This document shows, piece by piece, positions 8,674-19,292 of a stretch of DNA of 20,844 nucleotides. The notes under the pieces were generated by a model. It did not search any database. It was not told the origin of the DNA and saw only the letters and a list, made by a program, of their open reading frames with translations. The position numbers and the translations under genes were made by a program. This DNA is from Fomitopsis serialis. Taxonomy: Eukaryota; Basidiomycota; Agaricomycetes; Polyporales; Fomitopsidaceae. The first letter of the stretch is position 1. The number at the start of each line of letters is the position of its first letter. The stretch is taken from the NCBI RefSeq assembly GCF_022376445.1, contig NW_025955557.1, positions 1 to 20,844 on the forward strand. Reading direction: 5' to 3'.

Positions 8674-10437
8674 TTCATACAGGGCTGCGCAGCAGGCCGA
8701 AAGTAGCACCGACGTGCATTCTCTTGAGTCTTCCTTCCGAATCTTAGTATTGGCTTCTTGCGGGCACGCGGTGGAGGCCTGGCCCAGCTACGCGGCCGTC
8801 GGACATTATATATCGTTTGTACACTTGTATTGCTGTCGAAGCTACTATAGGACATGCTTACTGTAGGATCTGCAGTGGTGTAAGGAAGTATCGATATGCT
8901 ACCTTCGCCTCGACCGCCGCGCTCTGAAACCGGGAACCTCGGACGGAAGTCGCACCGTAGAAGCTCGTGGCCCGTGTCTTACCGCGCTTCATGCAGTCAC
9001 TGGCGCACCTCCTGCGCGTCGGCGTTCAGTACGAGGTCCATCAACGGCGCATTAATATTGCCGCATAGCCGATTTTGAAGGACACTCAAAGCCTCTGCCC
9101 GATAATCTCCGGCCGCATAGGAATTCCTTAGACTCGGAAGAGCCACGCTCCCTGGGAGATCAGTCCTCGGATCACCACCACTCCTCAGATTTTCAGATCT
9201 CGCAGGACGTGGTCGACCATAGCGTCGCGCGTGCGGCTTGCGCTTGGGCCCGGAGGAGCTCTGCTTTGCATGACACGCGCGTCGCGTCGACTCGCGAGCG
9301 GGAGAACCTCGTCGACAGAAGGGTTCCAGTCGCATGTTGTGGCTTCGTCGCCTAAGGACGTTACGGTAGGGCTCGGCCGAGATTTCGGGCCCACGCAAGT
9401 ACTTACGTAGGCGGGCCTGTTTTGTACTGGTCGGCTGAGCGATACCGCCGGGATCAAGTCCGAGTTTTACGGGATTCGAGATCGCGCACTAAGTGAGAGT
9501 GGGGGCAGCACTGGGCAGCAGTTATCGTCCCCGGCCGCGACGGTCGCGGCTTTGCCTCAGGTCCTAAGCTATCGAGATCCTGTTTGTGGCGCTTTCAGGC
9601 TTTGTAGAAAAACATGTACAGAAACCTCGGTCTGCGCGCGGTTCGCCTGGGACCGTACGCGATATCGCTCGACAACAAAACGGCCGTGCGGGCCCACAGT
9701 GGTCCTGCGGCTGGCCAGTGTCGTCGTCCGGCTTGGCGCGGCACCGTGAGATGGGCACATGAGGCCCGTGCATTGTGGGACAATCCCACTCGGGATCGCC
9801 TTGATCCTGGCCATGGCGGTGTTAGTCGAGATCTGTCTCTGAATGAATGAGGACGTACCGGCGGAGGACGAGCCGACGTCAGTGTCCGCATGCCTGGTCA
9901 CGCCATGAGGCGCCGCGGCCGTGCTGGGATGTGCGACGGATCCTCCGGGGACACCGTCTTGTCTAACGGCACGCTCGGGCTGGTGGGGTCGGTGACCCTG
10001 TTGTGTTGTACGTGTCGAACTGGTTCCGGATATGTAGTCCGCTTTTCCCGGACTCGCGCAGGAGGTCTGATTTTGACTCACTTTGCGCACCGCCGAGAGG
10101 CGGACCGAACTGAGCCCAGTGCATGATAGCCAGTGCATTGTCCTGCACATGTCTAACACTGCAGCGAGGTATACGAGGAGCCAACGTGCATTAGAGCGTG
10201 GCTCGCTTAGGCGGACGCAGTGGCGAAGTTCGCCTGATAAGTCTGCAGGACGACCTGATGCCGAAGCTGCAGATACTCACTTGGTGCCACTCACCTTCCG
10301 ATCGTCTTTCCATGCTGGACCGCCGTGCACCAACTAGCGTAGTAGGTGAGACCCGCCCGCCAGGTTCCCCCGCAACGCCAAGCAAGTGGGACACGATGAC
10401 GCGGGTGCAGTTCCAGAAAGAGACACCTCCCTTTCAC
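8674..10437. other. Gene-poor block downstream of IST1
   Basis: No gene can be supported. The first part is the IST1 3' flank. Minus-strand frames at 9398-8997 (133 codons) and 10159-9569 (196 codons) are open but have no domain I recognise. The 133-codon frame ends in a leucine-rich tail (SVLQNRLCGNINAPLMDLVL) that looks more protein-like than the rest and may be an exon or relic of something. A 17-base palindrome lies at 9534-9550. Confidence 0.35.
9534..9550. repeat. 17-base palindrome
   Basis: GCCGCGAC and GTCGCGGC are perfect 8-bp arms around a single central G. It lies in the gene-poor block between IST1 and the methyltransferase. Confidence 0.6.
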
Positions 10438-11556
10438 TCAGAACACAAGGCGAGAGAGAAGGGGGGTCTCGGAGATCGCGCGTACCCTGAGCTCGTACTG
10501 TATACATACTCGCGATGGAGAGATCAATGCCGGGCCGTGTTTAAATGCTTCTGCCACGTTCGATGAGACGAGCTGTGAGATTCCGATAGAGGACGATGCA
10601 CGCACCGCCGTAAGCAAGGCAGCCACGCCAAGGGTGCTTCCAAGGTGCTTCCCCGAGAACGGAGCGCTGGGCGAGGCCCAGATGGAGGACACCTGAGTCC
10701 GCCGCCGCCTATTAGGGCCGCTGAAGGGTGGGTAAGCGTCTGGAAGACGTCGACAGTAGGAATTCGCAAGATGTGGACTGTCGAGCGTGGGTGGAGGTAG
10801 TAACCAGGTATCAAATTCGTAGTCAAATGTGCGCGGTGAGAGGGTGCGTACCTCACTGGACAGTGAATCGTATGTACGGACGGATGGTGCAAGGTGATAT
10901 GACACACGGAGCAGGAGGCTAATCGGCGACGCCGACTTCATTAGTTCGGCTCGGACTTGTATTGGATTTCCCCCCTCTACCGTTGTTTTATGGAGCGCGA
11001 CAGGTACAACAATAAGCAGTCTGGTCAGATTTGACAGACACGGTGTGTACGTTGTGCCACTCGCCTTACACAATATTTCATACCGCCGGGGCCCGATACA
11101 CCATGACGATTTAAAGGCTGCGCAGTTTGGAGAAAGATGTTCGCTGCCTCTTTCGTATATGAATGGATGGTTTTTGACCGAGTCTTTTGGCACGACCTCT
11201 CGAAACAGTGAAATCTTATAGATTACCACTTTTCGGGCATCACGCAGCATGGGCGCGCAGGCTCCCCGCCGGCCGACTGGCACTGCGTATTCGCAATTAC
11301 CTAGCTGGACAAACGACACAGCAAGACAACACGGCACGGCGCAGCTAACGAGGCGGCTAACCCAAGAGCACGCCGCTCCGCTACTTCGATCTCTCCGTTT
11401 GCTTGTGAGTTCATTTGCTGCATGGGGAACGGTCGGTGCGGTGACGGTCGGTTCAACCGCGGCGATACGTCTGTCGGCAGAGGGAGCCGGGTGGTGCGGC
11501 GAAAGCCTCTCCAGCGGACGCACCAGGGACTCTAGGGCACGACGCGAGAAAGTCAA
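10438..11556 (-). CDS. Orphan 372-codon open reading frame, doubtful gene
   Basis: This is the longest unspliced frame outside the recognised genes. It opens with MTFSRRALESLVRPLERL, has some hydrophobic stretches (for example LIVVPVALHK) and a Pro/Ser/Arg-rich second half. I recognise no domain, motif or repeat. Every supported gene here is heavily intron-split, so an intronless 1.1-kb frame would be unusual, but a run this long without a stop is also not expected often by chance. It could be a recent intronless gene, a decayed element, or coincidence in GC-rich DNA. Confidence 0.2.
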   Translation of the reverse strand: MTFSRRALESLVRPLERLSPHHPAPSADRRIAAVEPTVTAPTVPHAANELTSKRRDRSSGAACSWVSRLVSCAVPCCLAVSFVQLGNCEYAVPVGRRGACAPMLRDARKVVIYKISLFREVVPKDSVKNHPFIYERGSEHLSPNCAAFKSSWCIGPRRYEILCKASGTTYTPCLSNLTRLLIVVPVALHKTTVEGGNPIQVRAELMKSASPISLLLRVSYHLAPSVRTYDSLSSEVRTLSPRTFDYEFDTWLLPPPTLDSPHLANSYCRRLPDAYPPFSGPNRRRRTQVSSIWASPSAPFSGKHLGSTLGVAALLTAVRASSSIGISQLVSSNVAEAFKHGPALISPSRVCIQYELRVRAISETPLLSRLVF

Positions 11557-12131
11557 GTCGGGAACGAGAGATCTGTGCAGTGCTCAGTGAGTTAATCTCG
11601 TATAGGACAGATTTGATAGGTTAACGGTACTGCTGGTGGAGGCGCGGAAGGAAGAGCGGCGATTCTACATCCGCCGACGAAGAGCCTGGGCTGCCATGCG
11701 TGCATCATCTGAGGCAGTAGACGGTCGCGGCATCGGCACACCCGCTACAGCGGGATTCTACGGATGCGGCGAGCCATGGACATGCTGCCCGGTCTCGGTC
11801 AGTATCAGGATCGCGCGTCACAACTTGCATCGCGGCGCTGGCTAGAAGCGAGCCAGAGCGCGGATGTAGGCTTGCCGCATTCGAGGAAAGCAGCCCGCAC
11901 CGCAACCTAAAGTGAGAGAGAGATGTTCGTGGGTGGGCAGATGCCCTGGGAGAGGGAGCTGAAGAGGAGGTCGGAGTGCGCGCCGGGGGACGAGGAAGGC
12001 TTTGTCAGAGGCAACTCTAAAGAAGGACGTGTATTCTGCAAGGGAGGAGGGTCGAACTGGGAAGTGGCAGTCGGCAATAGGGCCACGGCCCATCAACATG
12101 CAGCTGGTCGGTGACCGGAGATGAGCTGCAG
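11557..12131. other. Intergenic stretch upstream of methyltransferase
   Basis: No gene is seen. Short frames on both strands (for example minus 12135-11842, 97 codons) have no recognisable content. Part of this is likely the distal promoter of the methyltransferase. Confidence 0.4.
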
Positions 12132-12252
12132 CCAATCAGGGGCGCCCTTCGGCCGGCGCTCGTGCCACGTGCCCTCCGATTTTTACGGGTGTCTGGTAGC
12201 TCGGTCGCCGCGCCCTGCTCCGCCGTTCGCAGGACAGAGCCAGTATATATAA
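12132..12252 (+). promoter_or_regulatory. Promoter of the methyltransferase gene: CCAAT, CACGTG, TATA
   Basis: Three classic elements are in order on the coding strand: CCAATCA (12132-12138), the CACGTG palindrome (12166-12171) and TATATATAA (12244-12252). The TATA element ends only 33 bases before the first in-frame ATG (12286), implying a very short leader or use of a later ATG (12334 or 12385). Confidence 0.55.
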
Positions 12253-12285
12253 TGCCCTCGCGCCGTCCCTGTCCCGCCCCTCCCT

Positions 12286-13862
12286 ATGACTGCCCTCGCC
12301 CGCCCCATCTACGCCGCTCACGCACCAGGCGCCATGCACACCGTGTCTCCCCCGTCCGAGGACGAGAGCGACGCGTCCTCCGTGATGTCCACTTCGACCT
12401 GTTTCGCGGCCAGTGCAGGTACCTCCGCCACCTCCCACGACTTGGAGATGCGGTCCGTGTCCCCAGCGCCTTCGGTATATTCCATGACAAGCTCGCTCCG
12501 CGCGGCATCATATCGCCACGAGTACGGAAGAGGCATCAACAACTATTCGGAGGTATACCGCTTACCTGCCGACGACGAGGAGTTTGAGCGCCTCGGTACG
12601 TTGGCACGCGTCTGGCCCCTATATACCGCGTCGCTGGTCCGTCGCTGCGTTCGGGCCCGAACTGACGTGCCGCCCTCAGACCAGCAACACAACATCTTCA
12701 TGGAGGTGATGGGCAAGTACCCGCCGCCGCTGGCGCAAATACTCGCGGACGATACGCCTGGGGAGCCGAAGACGTGCGTCGACCTGGGCTGTGGAAGCGG
12801 GAGCTGGCAAGTGATCTCTCCGCTGCCGTACGCACGGCGTTGACGGGATGGTGTGTCGCCAGGATACTTGATGTGTCGCGCGACTTTCCGCACTGCAGCA
12901 CCGTCGCAGTGGACTTGGTTCCCATGCAGGCCCTGTGAGTCCCGTCCCAATCCGTCCTTACACCCGCAGGTCCGCGGAGGATTGACCTCATATTTACATA
13001 TATAGAAACATGCCGCCGAATCTCAGGTTAGCGAGATCCCGTCCCTTCTGTGGCTGATCAGAACTTGATGTGCTCACCCTCCTTCGCCGGTGGCTCTGCA
13101 GGAGCGAGGTCGACGACATCAACCTTGGTCTCCAGCACTTTTTCGGCGACTTCAACGTCGTCCACGCTCGCTTAATCTCGTCTGGGGTAAGCCTTCCGTC
13201 GGGTCCGAGTCTGCGCCAGATCCGCCCCCGATCTGCTCCGCAATCTCCGTGTCCGATCTCATTGATTGCCTTTCGTGGCTGACGCTTATTACGATCTCAG
13301 ATCCGGGATTACGAGGGGCTGGTCGATCAAATGTCCCAGTGCCTGCGCCTAGGCGGTCTCCTCGACCTTATGGAGTTTGATTTCCGGGTATATGGCGTCG
13401 ACAAAAAGCCGATCCTTACGGAGGACGCATCGTGGCTCGCACACTGGATGAACTTGTGCCACAAGGCCGTCCACCGCAATGGCGGAGAACCAGACGCTGC
13501 GAACCATCTTCATCGATGGGTGTTACAGAGCAACGCGTTTGAGGACGTTGCATACCGGGAGTTCTGGTTCCAAACTTCTCCCTGGAGAAGTGGCAATGAT
13601 GCCGCGACTGTTCGGCAGAATCGCATCGCGCATGTCTTCCGGGACGATATATTGGTGAGTAGACGTAACAACTGACAGCTCCCCAGATGCTGATCCTGCA
13701 CAGGCATTCCTGCGGTCGGGCCGCCCATTGCTTCTTGGCAGCGGGGTGCCAGAGGATGTCGTCGATGAAGTCGAGGAGAACGCGCGTGTTGAGCTCATGG
13801 AAGCACGGACTCAGACATACATTCGCGTCGAGAACGTTTACGCACTGAAGAGGCGCGACTAA
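12286..13862 (+). CDS. LaeA-like SAM-dependent methyltransferase
   Basis: Predicted class I methyltransferase of the fungal LaeA-like (TAM) type; substrate unknown. Exons: 12286-12595, 12680-12806, 12863-12934, 13006-13026, 13102-13186, 13301-13654, 13704-13862; the frame closes at 375 residues. The N-terminal 75 or so residues are Ser/Thr/Ala-rich and look disordered. Then come YRLPADDEEFERLDQQH, motif I VDLGCGSGSW (about 137-146), the acidic strand VAVDLVPMQ, SEVDDINLGLQ, VVHARLISSGIRDYEGLVDQ and CLRLGGLLDLMEFDF, the familiar order for this family. Intron 2 (12807-12862) has a GC donor (CTG|gcaagt) yet is needed to join GSGS-W-ILDV. Exon 4 is only 21 nt. The first ATG is used here but lies close to the TATA box, so Met17 (12334) is possible. 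It need not be a true LaeA orthologue. Confidence 0.9.
12807..12862 (+). other. GC-AG intron in the methyltransferase gene
   Basis: The donor is gcaagt, the standard sequence of GC-type donors; the acceptor is cgccag and a TTGAC branch-like site lies in between. Removing these 56 bases joins the SAM-binding motif I Trp codon (TG+G) in frame with ILDV. Confidence 0.85.
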
Positions 13863-14187
13863 TCGTGGTCACGGTTTGCTGCAATTCGGACGGTACTCTA
13901 TTCGCATTCTTAATTGCAAGCGTTTGTGCATTGCGTTTGTATATCATTATTACGTCCTGGTCGGACCTAGTTTACGTCGTAGTGTATAACAGGAATCCTC
14001 GTGTCTCAGGGTAACAGCAATCTCCTCCTCGTAATTGCAGTCCATTCGAGAACCAACCTGAGCTTGGATGACTTGACTGTATACACGGACTCGGACACTT
14101 GTGGCCGCCGTATGGTAACCACGTGCCCGCCGCACCTTCATGGTCGTCAGCGTCTAACGATCTGGATCTCAGAACTTGCTCTACACA
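13863..14187. other. Intergenic region between methyltransferase and SKI2
   Basis: A 325-bp gap between tandem genes. The left part is AT-richer 3' flank and the right part should be the SKI2 promoter and leader. No ORF or TATA box stands out. It contains a CACGTG at 14120-14125. Confidence 0.5.
14120..14125. promoter_or_regulatory. CACGTG palindrome upstream of SKI2
   Basis: An exact CACGTG lies 62 bp before the SKI2 ATG. Function is inferred from position only. Confidence 0.35.
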
Positions 14188-17100
14188 ATGAGCTCGGATC
14201 AGCAGCGCGTCATGCAACACATATTGCACTCAAATTCAGCCAATGCTGAGGAGATCCTTAACGAACTCGGACTTGGTGGAGTACCCGAACCCGAACGGGT
14301 GCACCGGGAAATCGAGGAGAAACTCCTCCTTCCAAAGGACAAACTACCGGACCACTGGCTCCCAACGTATCAAATGTAAGAGTAGCATCTATGCTGCGTT
14401 CGGGCAGTCCGTATGAGACAGTGTGATATTTCAGACACTGGGAACAAGATCTGTCTATCCCGTCGCTGCTCTCCCTCGACCCATCGCCACCGCCGACTAC
14501 CCTCGCATTTGTCCGTACAGGCCTGCACGGGCGGGTGACCGGCTATACAGAAGTACGTGCCCACGTACACAATCCCGAGTGTCTCACAGCATAACCGCGC
14601 TCCCCAGGTAGCCAACCCACGCGTAAGCACCGGACTTACCTCGACCTCTCTGGACCGTGCACCGGGCCCCAGCAGCAGCTTCGTGCGGGGAAAGACGGGC
14701 TTCGTGCCGTTCTGGCCTGGCGGTCTCGACGACATCAAGGCCGATGCGACTGCGATCGACGACCTCCACGAAGAGGCGAAGGGTCTGCGGAAGGTGGCCC
14801 CGGGATTGAGTCGCGGCTTACGGCTACCGGGCGACGAAGCCGACGAGGATGCGCTGGACGACTTGGATTTCGCTCAGGGCGGAGACCGAAGTACTGCTCA
14901 AGAAGTAGGTTCTATAAGATCATCATACTTTGCACCTTCGACAGGAGTTCATCCACAGGATGGAGGTGTGGTTCCACATGCAAATGGGGACACGCAATTC
15001 AACGGCGGAGTACCCGGTGGGCCATCCGACATTGACGATCTACTGCCTACAACCGTACGTCTATGCGCCGGTTCCCTCTGGTCCTCGGTCTCACTCCGGT
15101 GTGCAGCGATCTCACCTCAACGCCATCAAACCTGCGCGGAAACCCGTTCGCCGGGCCAACATCCAGAAGCGGGAATGGGCGCACGAAGTGGATATCAACA
15201 AGCCCATGACAAATTTCCACGAACTGGTCCCGGAGATGGCGCACAAGGTCGGTGGTATCGTTGTCGGACATTAGGTCTTAAGATGACGCGGGCTATTACA
15301 GTACCCGTTCGAGCTTGATACGTTCCAGAAGGAGGCGGTGTACCATTTGGAAATGGGCGACTCCGTCTTTGTCGCCGCGCATACATCGGCGGGGAAGACG
15401 GTCGTGGCCGAGTACGCCATCGCGCTGGCCGCGAAACATATGACCCGGTGTGTCCCCTCCTCTCCCTTCCATTCCGGCTTCCCTTGACGCGGCTGGATAA
15501 GTGCCATATACACATCGCCCATCAAGGCGTTGTCCAACCAAAAATACCGCGACTTCAAGCAGACATTCTCTTCGTCCTCCGTGGGCATCCTCACGGGGGA
15601 CGTCCAGATTAACCCGGAGGCGAACTGTCTGATCATGACGACGGAGATCCTGCGAAGCATGCTGTACAAGGGCGCAGACCTGATCCGTGACGTCGAGTTT
15701 GTGATATTCGACGAGGTGCACTATGTGAACGACGCTGAGGTGGGTGTCTCGCGCGCTCGTCTCTTGCGATGGAAGGTGGATGCTCAACAGTGTGTGGCCA
15801 GCGCGGCGTTGTCTGGGAAGAAGTCATCATCATGTTGCCGGATCATGTCAACATCATCTTGCTGTCAGCCACCGTCCCGAACGCGAGGGAATTCGCAGAC
15901 TGGGTTGGGTATGTACGCACACGCCTTTCAACTTCACATAGCCTGATTTCCTTTCGCCTGCGTCAGTCGGACCAAGAAGAAAGACATCTATGTCATCTCG
16001 ACCGCTAAACGGCCCGTACCCCTCGAACACTATGTATATGCCGGACGAGAAATGTACAAAATCGTGGACGCCGAGAGACGTTTCTTGACCCAGGGGTACG
16101 TGGGGCGCCTGCGAGATCACACCGCCTAAGCTTGATGGCTGAACAATATTACAGCTACAAGGATGCGGGAGAGGCTCTACGGCGGAAACAGGACAAAGAG
16201 CGCGAAGCAGCTGGCTTGCCACCCGTCCAGCGACTCGGCGCCCGTGCGGCGGCGCCACAGCGAGGCCAGCGCGGTGCCGCAGGTGGGCGCGGGGGCCAGC
16301 GAGGCGGTCCTGCACGAGCAGCAGCTCCGGTTGCCCGCGGAGGTTCACCCCGGACGTTCCATCAACCGGACAAGAACCTCTACGTCCACCTTCTCGGCCA
16401 TCTGCGCAAGAAAGCGCTGTTGCCCGTGGTCGTCTTCACGCTGTCGAAAAAGCGATGCGAAGAGAACGCGGGCACGCTCACGAACGCGGACCTGTGCTCG
16501 GCGGTGGAGAAGAGCGAGATCCATGTCGCACTTGAGAAGGCGTTCTCACGGCTGAAAGGTGGCAATCATCCTCGTGCATGTCGCTGAACATAGCTCACGC
16601 TCTCATGTAGGCAGTGACAAACAACTCCCACAAATTCGTAGGATGCGCGCGCTTCTCTCTCGCGGCATTGGCGTGCACCACGGTGGATTACTGCCTATAG
16701 TCAAAGAGGTACGCGCGAGGCCCTCTGATGCCCCTTCATACACTGAAAGGACCAATTTAGGTCGTGGAGATTCTCTTCGCGCGAGGTTTAGTCAAAATTC
16801 TCTTCGCTACGGAGACTTTTGCTATGGTAAGACACATGCACCCTGTCACCTAGACCCATACATCGACATCATTTTAGGGAGTGAACATGCCGGCTAAATC
16901 CGTGGTCTTCTCTGGTATCCGAAAACACGACGGCCGTAGCTTCAGAGAAATTCTGCCGGGTGAATATACTCAAATGGCAGGTCGGGCAGGCCGTCGTGGA
17001 TTGGATCCCACCGGCACGGTGATCATCGTTGTTAGTGACGAACTTCCGGAGGTAAAGCAATTGAATATTTGTTCTCCGGTGCCCATGCTTAGACGACCAT

Positions 17101-19066
17101 CTACATTCACAGCAAGGGGTGTTGAACACCATGATATTGGGAACGCCGACCAAGCTGCAGTCGCAGTTCCGACTGACGTATAATATGATTCTCAACCTGT
17201 TGCGCGTGGAGGCCCTACGAGTGGAGGAGATGATCAAGCGCAGTTTCTCCGAGAACAGGACTCAGAAGCTCCTTCCCGATCAACAGAAGAAGGTCATTGA
17301 GGTAAGAAGCTTCGTCATTCATTAATTGACAGACTCGGGGCCCACGCAATGCTTCACAGCACGAGAAAGCTCTCTCGACCCTTCAAAAGCTGTCCTGTGA
17401 CGTTTGTTCACCTGACATCGAGCGGTACTATGACGCTTCGTACGACATCGTGGAACTCAATCGTGACCTCGTCTCCATGGCTGTTCAAAACACTCAAGGA
17501 TCAAAGCTCTTCACGACAGGCAGAGTAGTGGTTCTGCGGGACGGAGTATGTTATCCCGACCGACTACCATGCCGTATCTAATGCCCCTGTAGCACTTCCA
17601 ATGGAAGATCGCAGTCATTCTCAAAGGTGGCAGAACAGTCGAGAACGTCAGGATGTACTATGTACTAGCAATGGTCGACCCAGACACCAAGAGACGCACT
17701 CATGGTGAGTCAAATCATTGGAAACATATCTCACTCTCGTTGAACGCACACCCCGCAACTGCAGATGCTGACGAACAAAGCCTTGTACCACAATGGCCTC
17801 CGGAACCGGCACAGCTCCTGGTCAACGAGGCTATCTACGAGTTCCGAGAGGTGCCGGTAACCAGCATCGTGATGGTCACCGGGAACATGATCAAGGTAAG
17901 AATAAGCAAACATGGCTCTCGTAAGATGCTCAGCGGACAAAATAGGTCGAAATCGACTACATCATGTTGGGACGGATAGCACATATGCAAGATGCGATTA
18001 AGGCGCTGTCCGGTGTCTTGGAGCAGTGGTTGCAATCAGATGACATCCCAGAGGTCGACTGGAGTCGCATGCGGTCCCTTGAGTTTCAAGAGACACTGCG
18101 AACAAGAAATGAGCGCGCGAAACGTTTGGTCGCTGCCCAGTGCACGTCTTGTCCAGAATTTGATGACCATGTCAGTCTTGTCCCCGCCGCATGTGTCGTC
18201 GAATGAGCACTGACCCAGCCTTCTCAGTACTTGCAAATCCATGCAGAGAAAGTCTTGCGTGCCAACATCGCCGACCTCAGGCGCGCACTATCTGACCAAA
18301 ACCTAGAGCTGATTCCGGATTACGAGCAACGCATCGCGGTCCTGCAGGAGCTCAAGTTCATCGACGAAAACTCCACCGTCCTGCTCAAAGGCAGAGTGGC
18401 ATGCGAGGTTCGTTCCACGTTTTGCCCATCCGTTCTGCGTAGCTGACGAGCAGCAGATCAACTCCGCGAACGAGCTCGTCCTCACAGAGCTCATCCTCGA
18501 GAACACGCTAGCGCCGTTCGAGCCCGAGGAGGTGGTTGCCCTGCTCTCATGCTTCGTCTTCCAGGAGAAGACGGAGGTTGAGCCGGTCATCCCACCCAAG
18601 CTCGAGGAGGGCCGAGACGCCATCATCGCCATCGCTGAGCGGATCGGGCGAATACAGGACCGCCATAAGGTCCCAGGCGAAGAGTTCCGGCAGCTCAAGT
18701 TCGGGTTGATGGAAGTCGTGTATGAGTGGGCGAAGGGCATGGTAAGTGCTGCTCGGCATCGTATAGCGAGCGTGGACCTGTACTGAGACATTGTATCCTT
18801 CCACAGCCGTTCGAACAGATTACCGAGCTTACGGATGTCCCTGAGGGGACGATCGTCCGCGTCATTACTCGTCTGGATGAGACATGCCGTGAAGTCAGGG
18901 ATGCTGCTCGTGTCATCGGCGACGCGGAGCTGTTCAAGAAGATGGAGGAGTCGCAGATCAAGATCAAAAGAGACAGTAAGCCCCTCCCCCTAGCCATGGT
19001 CAACCAACGACTTATGTTCGTACTCTGTACTTTGCAGTCGTATTCGCCGCAAGCTTGTATTTCTAG
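14188..19066 (+). CDS. SKI2: Ski2-type DEVH RNA helicase, Ski complex
   Basis: Known role: ATPase/helicase of the cytoplasmic Ski complex, feeding mRNA to the exosome for 3'-5' decay. The 22 exons are 14188-14375, 14435-14552, 14608-14904, 14959-15054, 15107-15247, 15302-15447, 15502-15739, 15802-15908, 15967-16095, 16155-16558, 16611-16708, 16761-16826, 16878-17051, 17113-17301, 17360-17545, 17593-17704, 17765-17895, 17946-18170, 18228-18407, 18457-18741, 18807-18975 and 19038-19066. All 21 introns are GT-AG, 47-65 nt, and the frame closes at 1235 residues, near yeast Ski2. Walker [10 protein letters not shown] is at about 305-313, DEVH at 399-402, SAT at 430-432, motif [12 protein letters not shown] at 708-717, and a C-terminal DSHCT domain ends in [11 protein letters not shown]. 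The DEVH box and the N terminus ([17 protein letters not shown]) favour Ski2 over Mtr4. An Arg/Gly-rich insert lies at 513-550 between the RecA domains. Confidence 0.96.
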
Positions 19067-19292
19067 TGCTCTAACACTCGTCGGACATATCTTCGGTCCA
19101 TGTAGCGTTGTACCTGGTCACGGTTTGCTCACCCCACATGTAGCCCTCACGTACGTGTACATCCTAGCATACTTCATATTATTCTCCCTCGCAAGCCCAA
19201 TATAATACTAGCCTCAGCAGTCCAAGCAAGAAAGCAAAAACACGGCACAGTCGGAACGTAGGGTGCTATCGCGATGGCATGCATGTGCCTTT
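19067..19292. other. 3'-to-3' intergenic gap between SKI2 and calnexin
   Basis: A 226-bp gap where the two convergent genes end. It should contain both transcript ends. No clear poly(A) signal is seen by eye. Confidence 0.5.

Noticed and set aside
9569..10159. A 196-codon minus-strand open frame
   Set aside because: No domain or plausible start context; overlapped by other open frames on both strands.
14905..14944. A 40-nt intron in SKI2 ending at the cgacag acceptor
   Set aside because: It would put exon 4 in the wrong frame. The next acceptor (14957-14958) gives a normal 54-nt intron and the in-frame sequence ending DIDDLLPTT.
14188..19066. Assignment as Mtr4, the nuclear relative of Ski2
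   Set aside because: The box is DEVH, not DEIH, and the long N-terminal region with the PGGLDD segment fits Ski2.
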